Assembly (NCBI RefSeq): GCF_003667505.1 | Contig: NZ_RCVJ01000053.1 | Span: 1-64,000, forward strand | Direction: 5' to 3' | From: Micromonospora sp. BL4 | GTDB lineage: Bacteria > Actinomycetota > Actinomycetes > Mycobacteriales > Micromonosporaceae | DNA length: 64,000 nucleotides | In this document: piece by piece, positions 51,530 through 59,122 of the stretch | Layout of the letters: each line of letters opens with the position of its first letter | Position numbering within the stretch: position 1 is the first letter of the stretch | Notes under the pieces: generated by a model | Seen by the model: the letters and a program-made list of their open reading frames with translations, nothing else | Databases searched by the model: none | What the model was told of the DNA's origin: nothing | Position numbers and translations under genes: made by a program

Positions 51530-51922
51530 TCAGCCGGCCCGCAGCAGCTCCGTCATCTCCGGCAGGTCGAAGAACTGCGCCGTCTCCGCCGCGGACGGGT
51601 TGCCGTGCTCCGGGTCGGCGCCGGCGGCGAGCAGCGCGCGGACCGCCTCGGTGCTGCTGCGGAAGACCGCGGCGGCCAGCGCCGTCTGGCCCCGGTCGTT
51701 GCTCCGGGAGTGGTCCGCGCCGCGATCCAGCAGGGCGGCGACCGTGGCCGGGTGCGCGTGGTACGCGGCCAGGATCAGCAGCGTGTCGCCCTTGTCGTTG
51801 GTCAGGTTCACCGGCAGGCCGGCGTCGACCTGCGCGGCAAGCTCCTCCGTGGAGCCGGCGCGTGCCAGGTCGAACATCCGGTGCGCGAACGCCAGCGTCT
51901 CGGCGTCGAGGTCCTCGGTCAC
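51530..51922 (-). CDS. Ankyrin-repeat protein
   Basis: This 130-residue protein has an N-terminal helical cap and three to four ankyrin repeats (NDKGDTLLILAAYHAHPATVAALLDRGAD, then SNDRGQTALAAAVFRSSTEAVRALLAAGADP, then a last FDLPEMTELL half). The helix-loop-helix units start with G-x-T-x-L-x-x-A. Such proteins bind other proteins in the cytoplasm. It is divergent from the cupin-like gene and followed by the DUF3500 gene. Confidence 0.88.
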   Translation of the reverse strand: MTEDLDAETLAFAHRMFDLARAGSTEELAAQVDAGLPVNLTNDKGDTLLILAAYHAHPATVAALLDRGADHSRSNDRGQTALAAAVFRSSTEAVRALLAAGADPEHGNPSAAETAQFFDLPEMTELLRAG

Positions 51923-51987
51923 CGGTCCAGGTTAGTCGCCGGGGCCCTGATAGGTTGCTCGGCCGGTGCGCGGTGGGGTGGGGTCCG

Positions 51988-52365
51988 ATGGGTGAGACGG
52001 TGTACGTGGGCAACGCCGGTGTCGACGGCGCCGGCAACGCGGGTTGGCTGCTCGGGCACTTCGCGCCGCCGGGGGAGGTCCTGCACAGCACCGACGTCGA
52101 GGTGAAGTGGGGTGTGCACCCGCCCGGGGAGGCCCGCTCGCGGTGGGCGACCGGTGAACGGCGGACCACGCTGCTGGTGCTGGTCGAGGGACGGTTCCGG
52201 GTGGAGCTTCCGGACCGGACGGTGCGCCTGGCCGCGCCGGGCGACTACGTGGTGTGGGCCCGGGGGGTGGACCACTCCTGGTACGCCGAGTTCGCCTCCG
52301 TGGTGCTGACCGTGCGGTGGCCGTCGCTGCCCGGCTACCGGGTGGAGCCGCCGATCCTGCGCTGA
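51988..52365 (+). CDS. Small cupin-fold protein
   Basis: This 125-residue protein has the strands and glycines of a cupin barrel: VEVKWGVHPPGEARSRWA, TTLLVLVEGRFRVELPD, LAAPGDYVVWARGVDHSWYAEFASVVLTVRW. H116-region and HSW His residues could bind metal. Similar actinobacterial proteins are sometimes mislabelled signal peptidase I; no membrane helix or Ser-Lys dyad is present here. The ATG at 51988 lies 65 bases from the divergent ankyrin gene. Function is unknown. Confidence 0.72.
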   Translation: MGETVYVGNAGVDGAGNAGWLLGHFAPPGEVLHSTDVEVKWGVHPPGEARSRWATGERRTTLLVLVEGRFRVELPDRTVRLAAPGDYVVWARGVDHSWYAEFASVVLTVRWPSLPGYRVEPPILR

Positions 52366-52411
52366 GCCGGCCGCGGTCGTGCCGGCGTCCCGACAGGTGG
52401 AATTGCCTACT

Positions 52412-52426
52412 AAACCTATAGGGTTT
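52412..52426. promoter_or_regulatory. AAACC-TATAG-GGTTT operator-like palindrome
   Basis: Five-base arms AAACC and GGTTT flank TATAG, 49 bases before the cysteine dioxygenase start, in a short AT-rich stretch (CTACTAAACCTATAGGGTTT) that stands out from the surrounding sequence. A sulfur- or cysteine-responsive Rrf2/CymR-like site is an inference from the downstream genes. Confidence 0.45.
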
Positions 52427-52474
52427 GCCGGCTAGAGTACGGGGGCACCCGCCGAACGACCCGCGAGGACCGTC

Positions 52475-52930
52475 ATGAGCCACCACCGTCCGGAGCCCGA
52501 CCTGCTCGCCCTCGCAACCCGCTGGGCCGATCCGGCCACCTGGCCGGTGGCGTTGCGCTTCGATCCCGCCGAACGCTGGTACGCCCGGCTGGCCGCCGAC
52601 GCCGAGCACGAGGTGTGGGCGCTGAGTTGGCTGCCCGGCCAGGGCACCGGCCTGCACGATCACGGCGGCTCCGCCGGGGCGTTCCGGGTCGTCGCCGGGG
52701 CGCTCACCGAGGAGACGGTCGGCGGCGGTCGGTTGCGCCCGCGCCTGCTGCCCACCGGGGCCGGTCGCCGCTTCGGTCCCCGGCACGTGCACGCGGTGAC
52801 CAACCGGGGCGCGACGCCGGCGGTCAGCGTGCACGTCTACCGGCCGGCGCTGCGCCGGATGACCCGCTACCACCTCCTCGACGGTCGGCTGCGCGTCGCC
52901 GAGGTCGCCGAGGCCGGCCGGTCCTGGTGA
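52475..52930 (+). CDS. Cysteine dioxygenase family protein
   Basis: This 151-residue cupin oxygenase has H61-D-H63-G-G-S in TGLHDHGGSAGAF, the first iron-binding pair. The HVHAVTN segment around 104-110 gives the third His. These fit the cysteine dioxygenase type I family, which oxidises cysteine to cysteine sulfinate. An operator-like palindrome lies 49 bases upstream. It is followed 47 bases later by a rhodanese-type gene, supporting a sulfur-metabolism unit. Confidence 0.87.
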   Translation: MSHHRPEPDLLALATRWADPATWPVALRFDPAERWYARLAADAEHEVWALSWLPGQGTGLHDHGGSAGAFRVVAGALTEETVGGGRLRPRLLPTGAGRRFGPRHVHAVTNRGATPAVSVHVYRPALRRMTRYHLLDGRLRVAEVAEAGRSW

Positions 52931-52977
52931 CCGCCGGGCAGCCAGCACCCACCCCCCAGCACCGGAAGGAACCGAGA

Positions 52978-53465
52978 ATGCAGATGACCGCCGAGCGCTG
53001 TCCCGCCCCCGTGCCGCGCCGGGATCCCGGGGCATCGACGAGATCCTGGCCGCCGCGCGTGCCCGGCTCGACCGGCTCGACCCGGAGCGGGCGCACCTCG
53101 CGTACCGGGCCGGCGCGCTGCTGGTCGACATCCGGCCGGCCGCTCAGCGGGCCGCGCACGGCATCGTCCCGGGCTCGCTCGCGATCGAGCGCAACGTGCT
53201 GGAGTGGCGCTTCGACCCGCGCTGCCCGGCCCGCCTGCCGCAGGCGGTCGACTACGACGTGCCCGTGGTGATCCTCTGCCAGGAGGGCTACACCTCGTCG
53301 CTGGCCGCCGCCGCCCTGCGGGACATCGGCCTGCACCGCGCCACCGACGTGTTCGGTGGATTCGCCGCCTGGCGGATCGCCGGTCTGCCCGCCCTCGGCC
53401 CGACCCCGCTGCACCGAGCGTCCCCCCTCGCGCCGCCGGTCACCGCCGGCCCGGCGCGCCGCTGA
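52978..53465 (+). pseudogene. Rhodanese-like protein gene with frameshift
   Basis: ATG at 52978 has GGAAGGA eight bases upstream and encodes [18 protein letters not shown] in one frame. The rhodanese body ([28 protein letters not shown], then [11 protein letters not shown] with the active-site Cys) lies in another frame from about 53022. That frame has no start codon except an internal GTG at 53196. One extra G in the GGGG run at 53029-53032 would join the two frames. The gene is therefore frameshifted by mutation, sequencing error or a programmed shift. It follows the cysteine dioxygenase gene. Confidence 0.7.
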
Positions 53466-53515
53466 CCGCCACGCCGCACCGGGCGTGGCGGGCGTACCGC
53501 CACTCAGGAGGCATC

Positions 53516-54082
53516 ATGTCCGTCGTCGCCATCCCCTCGCGCCCCCATTCGGCACGTCGTCCCGACCGGGCCGCACCCGCCCGCCCACGCGCCGTCCCGA
53601 GCCTTACCATCACCCTCGACCTCGCCCCGGGGCCGCTGAGCCCACGGCTGGCCCGGCTGGTCCAGCTGCTCGGCGAGCTGGCCGAGGCGGGGGAGGGCCG
53701 ACTGCGCGCGGTCGACGATCTTCCACGGGAGCCGCGACCGGCTCCCACCGACCGCGCGGAGCCGTCCGCCGCCATCGACGCGGACCAGGTGTCCATCCTG
53801 GCCGGCTCCCGGATCGTCCGCCGGGGCGACCGGGTCGTCCCGCTGACCCGCATCGAGTACGAGCTGCTGCTGTTCCTGGCCGAGCGACCGCGCCGGGTCT
53901 TCACCCGCCTCCAGCTGCTGGCCAACGTCTGGGGTTACGAGCACGCCGTGGCCCGGACGGTGGACGTGCACGTCCGACGACTGCGCGCCAAGCTGACCGG
54001 GGTGCCGGTCGTCACCACCGTCTACGGCGTGGGTTACCGGCTGGCCGACGAGGCGCCGATCACCGTGGACCGCAGCCGCTGA
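53516..54082 (+). CDS. Orphan winged-helix DNA-binding protein (OmpR/PhoB type), copy 1
   Basis: This 188-residue protein has a C-terminal Trans_reg_C domain at about 95-180 ([54 protein letters not shown] and [11 protein letters not shown]). There is no receiver domain; the first about 80 residues are a basic tail and a helical segment ([15 protein letters not shown]). It therefore binds DNA without phosphorylation input. CAGGAGG precedes the ATG. A paralogue follows 260 bases downstream. Confidence 0.88.
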   Translation: MSVVAIPSRPHSARRPDRAAPARPRAVPSLTITLDLAPGPLSPRLARLVQLLGELAEAGEGRLRAVDDLPREPRPAPTDRAEPSAAIDADQVSILAGSRIVRRGDRVVPLTRIEYELLLFLAERPRRVFTRLQLLANVWGYEHAVARTVDVHVRRLRAKLTGVPVVTTVYGVGYRLADEAPITVDRSR

Positions 54083-54342
54083 ACATCGCTCGACTTTCAA
54101 CGTCGCGGGCGGCGAAACGGCCCCGGGGGAACCGGGCGGGGACCCCCGTATCGGGTCATCCTGGCGGCTCTGCTGTAATCATCGGGCGGCGTACGCAGAG
54201 CGAGCAGACGGCTCCTATGTGTTCGTCAATTGTCACATTCATGCAACGCAGCCGCCTCTTGACCCTCGCCCGGACGCCGGGAAGCATCGATGAAGCGGCG
54301 TCCCGGGCCGTGGGGAGATACCCGGACCAGCCAAGGAGGACC

Positions 54343-54948
54343 ATGTCGGTCAGCCCCGCTTCGTCGCGCGCCGGATGGCATACGTCCCAACCCGCGGTGC
54401 CCGGTCGGCCACCGGGCGGCCAACGCCGCCCGGCGAACACCGCCGCGCCCGTGCTCACCGTGACGCTGTCCATTCCGCTGGCCTGCGAGGAGTCGCTGAC
54501 CCCGCCGGCGCGCCGGCTGCTCGAGGCGGCCCGCGAGCTGCTGGAACGGGGCGAGGCCGTCATCACCAACTCCGTCCCGGTCGAACGCCGCGCCGACGCG
54601 GTGCCGGCCAACCGGTCGCCGGCCAGGCCGCTGAGCCCGACCATCCCGGCCCTGCACATCCTCGCCTCGTCTCGTTCGGTGCTGCGCGACGACGAGCCGC
54701 TGCCCCTGACCCGGCTGGAGTTCGACCTGCTGCTGCACCTGGTCGCGCACCCCCGGCGGGTCTTCACCCGGCTGCAACTGCTCAACGCCGTCTGGGGCTA
54801 CGAGCACGCCGGCGTCCGCACCGTCGACGTGCACGTGCGCCGGCTGCGCGGCAAGGTCGGCGTCGACGTCCCCCTGGTCACCACCGTCTACGGCGTCGGC
54901 TACCGGCTGGCCGACGACGCCCGCGTCACCATCGACCGCACCGGCTGA
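54343..54948 (+). CDS. Orphan winged-helix DNA-binding protein, copy 2
   Basis: This 201-residue paralogue of the preceding gene has the same winged-helix region at about 110-195 ([51 protein letters not shown] and [11 protein letters not shown]). It shares the helical [13 protein letters not shown]-type segment before it, but the N-terminal tail differs. AAGGAGG precedes the ATG. Tandem duplication of an orphan response-regulator output domain suggests divergent targets or heterodimers. Confidence 0.88.
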   Translation: MSVSPASSRAGWHTSQPAVPGRPPGGQRRPANTAAPVLTVTLSIPLACEESLTPPARRLLEAARELLERGEAVITNSVPVERRADAVPANRSPARPLSPTIPALHILASSRSVLRDDEPLPLTRLEFDLLLHLVAHPRRVFTRLQLLNAVWGYEHAGVRTVDVHVRRLRGKVGVDVPLVTTVYGVGYRLADDARVTIDRTG

Positions 54949-54989
54949 CCGGCGGCGCCGTCCCGCCCGACCCGGGGCAGGATGGTCCG

Positions 54990-55652
54990 GTGCGCATCCG
55001 CCCCATCTCGCCCGACCTGCTCGTCACCGAGCTGACCGGCCGGCTGGCCGACGACGCGACCCGCGCCGCGACCGCCGCCACCGGGCCCGCGCGCCTGCGC
55101 GTGGCCGTGGACGGCGCCCCCGCCGCCGGCCCGGACGCGCTGGCCGCCGCGCTGGTCGAACCGTTGCGCGCCCGGGGCCGACCCGTGCTGCACGTACGCG
55201 CCACCGACTTCCTCCGCCCCGCGTCGCTGCGCTTCGAACTCGGCCGCACCAACCCGGACGCCTACTACGAGGGCTGGGTGGACGAGGCCGGGCTACGCCG
55301 GGAGGTGCTCGACCCGGCCGGCCCCGGCGGCACCGGACGACTGCTCCCCTCGCTCTGGGACGCCGCCGCCGACCGGGCCAGCCGCGCCCGGTACGTCGAC
55401 CTGCCACCGGGCGGCGTGGTCCTGGTCAGCGGCGCGCTGCTGCTCGGCGGCGGCCTGCCCTTCGACATCACCGTCCACCTGGAGCTGTCCGCGGCGGCGC
55501 TGCGCCGGCGTACCGAACCGGCCCAGGACTGGACCCTGCCGGCCTTCGACCGGTACGCCGAGGAGGTCGTTCCGGCCAGCTTCGCCGACGTCGTGGTACG
55601 GGCCGACGACCCCCGCCGACCGGCGCTCGTGGAGCCCGGCGCCGACGCCTGA
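54990..55652 (+). CDS. Uridine-kinase-like protein with degenerate P-loop
   Basis: This 220-residue protein follows the uridine kinase layout: VAVDGAPAAGPDALAAAL where the P-loop should be, VLHVRATDFLRPAS, YYEGWVDEAGLRREVLDP, LPPGGVVLVSGALLLGG and TVHLELS. In the P-loop, G42-x4-G47 is followed by P48-D49, so the lysine and Thr/Ser needed for nucleotide phosphate binding are absent. I recall similar actinobacterial proteins with this change, so it may be a family trait and not a decay. Catalysis as a normal kinase is unlikely. Confidence 0.8.
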   Translation: MRIRPISPDLLVTELTGRLADDATRAATAATGPARLRVAVDGAPAAGPDALAAALVEPLRARGRPVLHVRATDFLRPASLRFELGRTNPDAYYEGWVDEAGLRREVLDPAGPGGTGRLLPSLWDAAADRASRARYVDLPPGGVVLVSGALLLGGGLPFDITVHLELSAAALRRRTEPAQDWTLPAFDRYAEEVVPASFADVVVRADDPRRPALVEPGADA

Positions 55653-55814
55653 CAACCGCCGAAAATTCGCCGGTTTGATCGACTGTTCCGGCGGGTACTC
55701 GCCCGGCTCACAGAGCGCGGGTGACCGCCCGCGCACCAGACGCGACCGCGACCGGGGCCAGGTGCCGCCGGCTTCCCGGTTCACCTTGATCAGGCCCAGG
55801 AAAGGCAGGCAGCG

Positions 55815-56213
55815 ATGCTCGTCCATGAGACGGTCGACACGGGTCGTTCCCAGGCGGAGATCGACGAGATCCGGCGCTCCCTCCAGGCGCGCTACGACGA
55901 GCTCTCCGCGGAGTACGAGCAGGCCGTGCTGCAGAGCCAGGTGCTGCGGCTGGTGGAGGTCGGTGACACCGCGGGTGACGACCAGGCCGACAGCGGCACC
56001 AAGACGGCCGAGCGTGACACCGCGCAGTCCCTGTTGCGCACCATTCTCGACCGCCGCGCCCAGTACGAGCACGCCCTCGCCCGGCTCGCGGAGGGCACCT
56101 ACGGCTGGTGCGAAGGCTGCTCGGCGGCGATCCCGGTGGAGCGGCTGGAGATCTTCCCGTCCGCCACCACCTGCGTGACCTGCAAGCAGACCCGCGAGCG
56201 GCGGGCGGCCTGA
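55815..56213 (+). CDS. TraR/DksA family zinc-finger protein
   Basis: This 132-residue protein has a coiled-coil N-terminal half (about 12-90) and a C4 zinc finger: C99-E-G-C102 and C120-V-T-C123 at the C-terminus. The layout matches DksA/TraR proteins that insert a coiled coil into the RNA polymerase secondary channel to modulate transcription under stress. The acidic coiled-coil tip (DDQADSG) is near residues 55-61. The gene lies between the uridine-kinase-like and DUF72 genes. Confidence 0.88.
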   Translation: MLVHETVDTGRSQAEIDEIRRSLQARYDELSAEYEQAVLQSQVLRLVEVGDTAGDDQADSGTKTAERDTAQSLLRTILDRRAQYEHALARLAEGTYGWCEGCSAAIPVERLEIFPSATTCVTCKQTRERRAA

Positions 56214-56262
56214 GCGACTGTCAGCGGTTGCCGGTCGGTCCGGAACACGGTGGACTCCACCC

Positions 56263-57135
56263 ATGGGTGACATTCTCGTGGGCACCGCTTCCTGGACCGA
56301 CCGCACGCTGCTGGACTCGGGCTGGTATCCGCAGACCGCGGACACGCCGGAGAAGCGGCTGGCGTACTACGCCCGACAGTTTCCGCTGGTCGAGGTGGAC
56401 GCCACCTACTACTCGCCGCCCGCCGAGGCGACCGCGCGGCTCTGGGCCGAGCGCACGCCGGACGGCTTCACCTTCAACATCAAGGCGTTCAGCCTGCTGA
56501 CCGGTCATCCCACGCGGGTCAGCGCGCTCTACAAGGACCTGCGCCCGGAGACCGACAAGAAGAACATCTACCCCGACGACCTGCCCGCGCAGGCGTACGA
56601 GGAGGTGTGGACGCGCTTCCTGTCCGCGCTGGACCCGCTGGTCCAGGTGGGCAAGTTGGGAGCGCTGCTGTTCCAGTTCCCGCCCTGGTTCACCATCAAG
56701 CGGGACAACAAGCAGTACCTGCTGGAGGTGGCGAAGCGCTGCGCGCCGCTGCGCCCGGTCTACGAGTTCCGCCACGCCTCCTGGTTCGACGGCGCCAACG
56801 CCGACGAGACCCTCGCCTTCCTGCGCGAGCACCGGCTGCCGTACGTCTGCGTGGACATGCCGCAGGGTCACCGCTCGTCGTTGCCCCCGGTGCTGGCCGC
56901 GACCGCGGACCTCGCCGTTGTGCGCTTCCACGGCCACAGCGACAAGTGGACTAGCAAGGACATCCACGAGAAGTTCGGCTACCACTACTCCAAGCGGGAG
57001 CTGGCCGACTGGGCGCCGAAGCTGCGCGAGCTGGCCGACGAGGCCGGGCAGACGCACGTGCTGATGAACAACTGCTACCGCGACTACGCGCAGACGAACG
57101 CGAAGACCCTGGCCGGGCTGCTCGGCGCGGACTGA
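56263..57135 (+). CDS. DUF72 domain protein, copy 1
   Basis: This 290-residue TIM-barrel-like protein opens LVGTASWTDRTLLDSGWYP and has VEVDATYYSPP, a DGFTFNIKAFSLLTGH run, LGALLFQFPPWF, VYEFRHASWF and a final TGQTHVLMNNCYRDYAQTNA. These are DUF72 landmarks. The catalytic-looking acidic and aromatic residues suggest an enzyme, but the substrate is unknown. A second DUF72 gene lies at 57928 on the opposite strand; the two differ clearly in sequence. Confidence 0.88.
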   Translation: MGDILVGTASWTDRTLLDSGWYPQTADTPEKRLAYYARQFPLVEVDATYYSPPAEATARLWAERTPDGFTFNIKAFSLLTGHPTRVSALYKDLRPETDKKNIYPDDLPAQAYEEVWTRFLSALDPLVQVGKLGALLFQFPPWFTIKRDNKQYLLEVAKRCAPLRPVYEFRHASWFDGANADETLAFLREHRLPYVCVDMPQGHRSSLPPVLAATADLAVVRFHGHSDKWTSKDIHEKFGYHYSKRELADWAPKLRELADEAGQTHVLMNNCYRDYAQTNAKTLAGLLGAD

Positions 57136-57273
57136 GCGGCCTGAGCGGGTTGAGCAACGTCGTCCGGCTCACCCGTTCGGGGTGGGGCCGGGTCACCCAC
57201 CGGACGGGCAGGCTGGCAGGTGCGTGCGGTCGTGAGGGCGGCCGGCGCCGGAGACGACACGGAGGTGACGGGA

Positions 57274-57459
57274 ATGACGGTTCGACTGGTGGCGGATAGA
57301 CGGCGTGGCGCCGTCCTGCACGTGGTCGGTACGGCCGACAACGCCCGGCGCGCGCCGCAGGGCAGCCCGATACGGGCCCGACGTGGCCCGGCGGGGCCGC
57401 CGCGGCGCAACGACGACCAACGGTGGGACACCGCGGAACGGGGGTCGACCGATGGCTGA
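57274..57459 (+). CDS. 61-residue basic small ORF overlapping DUF2267 start
   Basis: ATG at 57274 follows GGAGGTGACGGGA, a strong ribosome binding site. The product, MTVRLVADRRRGAVLHVV followed by an Arg/Gly/Pro-rich tail, overlaps the ATG of the DUF2267 gene (57452) by eight bases. No domain is recognised. It may be a real coupled small gene or a chance frame. Confidence 0.35.
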   Translation: MTVRLVADRRRGAVLHVVGTADNARRAPQGSPIRARRGPAGPPRRNDDQRWDTAERGSTDG

Positions 57460-57880
57460 CACGATGATTTCGGCGTTCGAGTCCTCGCTGGACAAGACGA
57501 ACCTCATTCTCAAGGACATCGAGAACGCCTACGGCTGGCCGAAGGACCGACGCAACCAGTCGTACGCGGCGTTGCGCACGGTGCTGCACCTGCTGCGGGA
57601 CCGGCTTCCCGTGAACGAGAGCGTGGAGTTCGCCCAGCAGCTGCCGATCCTGGTCCGGGGGATCTACTTCGACGGCTGGAACCCCGCGGACGTCCCGATC
57701 AAGCTCAACCGGGACGACTTCCTCTACGAGGTGCGCCAGGGATTCCCGTACGACGCCGAGGGCGGCGCCGAGCGGGTGACGCAGGTGGTGCTCGACACCC
57801 TGCGCCGACACGTCACCCAGGGCGAGTGGCAGGACGTCAAGGACACCATGCCCAAGGACCTGGCCCGGATGCTGCCCTGA
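57452..57880 (+). CDS. DUF2267 domain protein, copy 2
   Basis: This 142-residue helical protein has a two-part DUF2267 core: SYAALRTVLHLLRDRLPVNESVEFAQQLPILVRG, then GGAERVTQVVLDTLRRHVTQGEWQDVKDTMP. The central YFDGWNPADVP link is also typical. The ATG is at 57452, overlapping a possible small ORF. A paralogue is at 20107. It is convergent with the second DUF72 gene. Function is unknown. Confidence 0.88.
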   Translation: MADTMISAFESSLDKTNLILKDIENAYGWPKDRRNQSYAALRTVLHLLRDRLPVNESVEFAQQLPILVRGIYFDGWNPADVPIKLNRDDFLYEVRQGFPYDAEGGAERVTQVVLDTLRRHVTQGEWQDVKDTMPKDLARMLP

Positions 57881-57927
57881 CGGGCTGTCCTGACGCTGTG
57901 GGCCCGCCCGACCGTCGTCGGGCGGGC

Positions 57928-58713
57928 TCAGCCGTCGGAGGTGGCCGGGTCCCTCGGCGGTGCGGACGGCACCCGGGACACCGGATGGCCGGCCCGGCTG
58001 GCCAGGGCGGCGAACGCGACGGCGTCCACGATGGCGGCGCCGCCAGGATCGTTGTTGAAGTAGACGTACGCCGGCTCGTCCGCGCCGAAGGCGTCGGCCA
58101 GCCGGCGCACCCAGGAGGCGAGCGCGGTGCGACCGTACCGGGGCCAGGGCCGGGCCCGTCCCTCGTGCAGCCGCAGGTAGCCGAAGTCGGTGGTGCGCCA
58201 GCGCGGGGCGACCGGGCGGCCGAGCCGGTCCGCCCAGACCAGCGCCGCCCGCCGGCGCTCCAGCACCCCGCGGGTGGCGTCGGTCCACCACGAGGGGTGC
58301 CGCGGCTCCACCGCCACCCGCACCTCGGCCGGAAACAGCCGCAGCGTCGCGTCGAGCGCGTCGACGTTCGCCGGCAGGTTCGGTGGGAGTTGCAGCAGGA
58401 CCGGGCCGAGCCGGTCACCGAGCGCGGTCGCCCGGCCGAGGAACCGGGCCACCGGCTCCTCCGGGTCGCGCAGCCGCTTGATGTGGGTCAGGTAGCGGCT
58501 CATCTTGACCGCCACACAGAAATCCGCGGGGGTCCGGGCCCGCCAGGCGGCGAAGGTGTCCCGCTCGGGCAGCCGGTAGAAGGCGTTGTTGACCTCGACG
58601 GTGGCGAACCCGGCCGCGAAGTGCTCCAGCCAGAGCCGCTGCGGCAGCGTCTGCGGATAGAAGCGGCCGCGCCAGTCGCGGTACTGCCAGCCGGAGGTGC
58701 CCACCAGGATCAT
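57928..58713 (-). CDS. DUF72 domain protein, copy 2
   Basis: This 261-residue TIM-barrel-type protein opens MILVGTSGWQYRDWRGRFYP, with VEVNNAFYRLP, CVAVKMSRYLTHIKRL, GPVLLQLPPNLPANV and VYFNNDPGGAAIVDA. It matches the more common DUF72 (YecE-like) subfamily. The ATG at 58713 follows GAAGGG. It lies convergent with the DUF2267 gene and divergent from the repeat-peptide gene. Function is unknown. Confidence 0.9.
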   Translation of the reverse strand: MILVGTSGWQYRDWRGRFYPQTLPQRLWLEHFAAGFATVEVNNAFYRLPERDTFAAWRARTPADFCVAVKMSRYLTHIKRLRDPEEPVARFLGRATALGDRLGPVLLQLPPNLPANVDALDATLRLFPAEVRVAVEPRHPSWWTDATRGVLERRRAALVWADRLGRPVAPRWRTTDFGYLRLHEGRARPWPRYGRTALASWVRRLADAFGADEPAYVYFNNDPGGAAIVDAVAFAALASRAGHPVSRVPSAPPRDPATSDG

Positions 58714-58869
58714 CCCTTCATCCTGGCACCGGGCCGCGCGCCGGTGAACCGCCCGTGTCGCCCCGGTTCGGCGTCTACGGTGTGGGTTAGAGAAGATCGC
58801 GCGTGGGGTACCACCCGCAGCACGACGGACCCCGGCGTACGGCGGGGCGGCACACCCGAGGGAGTACCG

Positions 58870-59112
58870 ATGGCACTCAACGATGACGACATGCAGACCA
58901 CGGGCGGCGGCGGCCTGGAGGGCCCGGCCGACGGTGGTGCGACCCCGGGTCGCCAGGACGGTGGCGCGGACGGCGGCGCCGAGGGCCCGGCCGACGGCGG
59001 CGCGACGCCCGGCCAGCAGGACGGTGGCGCCGATGGTGGCGCCGAGGGCCCCGCGGACGGCGGTGCGACCCCGGGCCAGCAGGACGGCGGCGCCGACGGC
59101 AGCGCCCGCTGA
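58870..59112 (+). CDS. 80-residue protein of three 21-residue ADGGA repeats
   Basis: A 16-residue leader-like N-terminus (MALNDDDMQTTGGGGL) is followed by three consecutive 21-residue units of the form EGPADGGATPG(R/Q)QDGGADGGA (residues 17-37, 38-58, 59-79) and a final Arg. Units are 63 bases each (58918-58980, 58981-59043, 59044-59106) and almost identical at DNA level. The composition (Gly, Ala, Asp, Gln) is hydrophilic and unstructured, with no signal peptide. The ATG has GAGGGAG close upstream. A JmjC/cupin oxygenase gene starts 10 bases after its stop. The peptide is a plausible multi-core substrate of that oxygenase. Confidence 0.8.
   Translation: MALNDDDMQTTGGGGLEGPADGGATPGRQDGGADGGAEGPADGGATPGQQDGGADGGAEGPADGGATPGQQDGGADGSAR
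58918..59106 (+). repeat. Three 63-base tandem repeats inside small gene
   Basis: Three in-frame copies of 63 bases each begin at 58918, 58981 and 59044. They encode 21-residue units that differ only at the R/Q position and near the end of the last copy. Confidence 0.85.
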
Positions 59113-59122
59113 CGGCATCACC

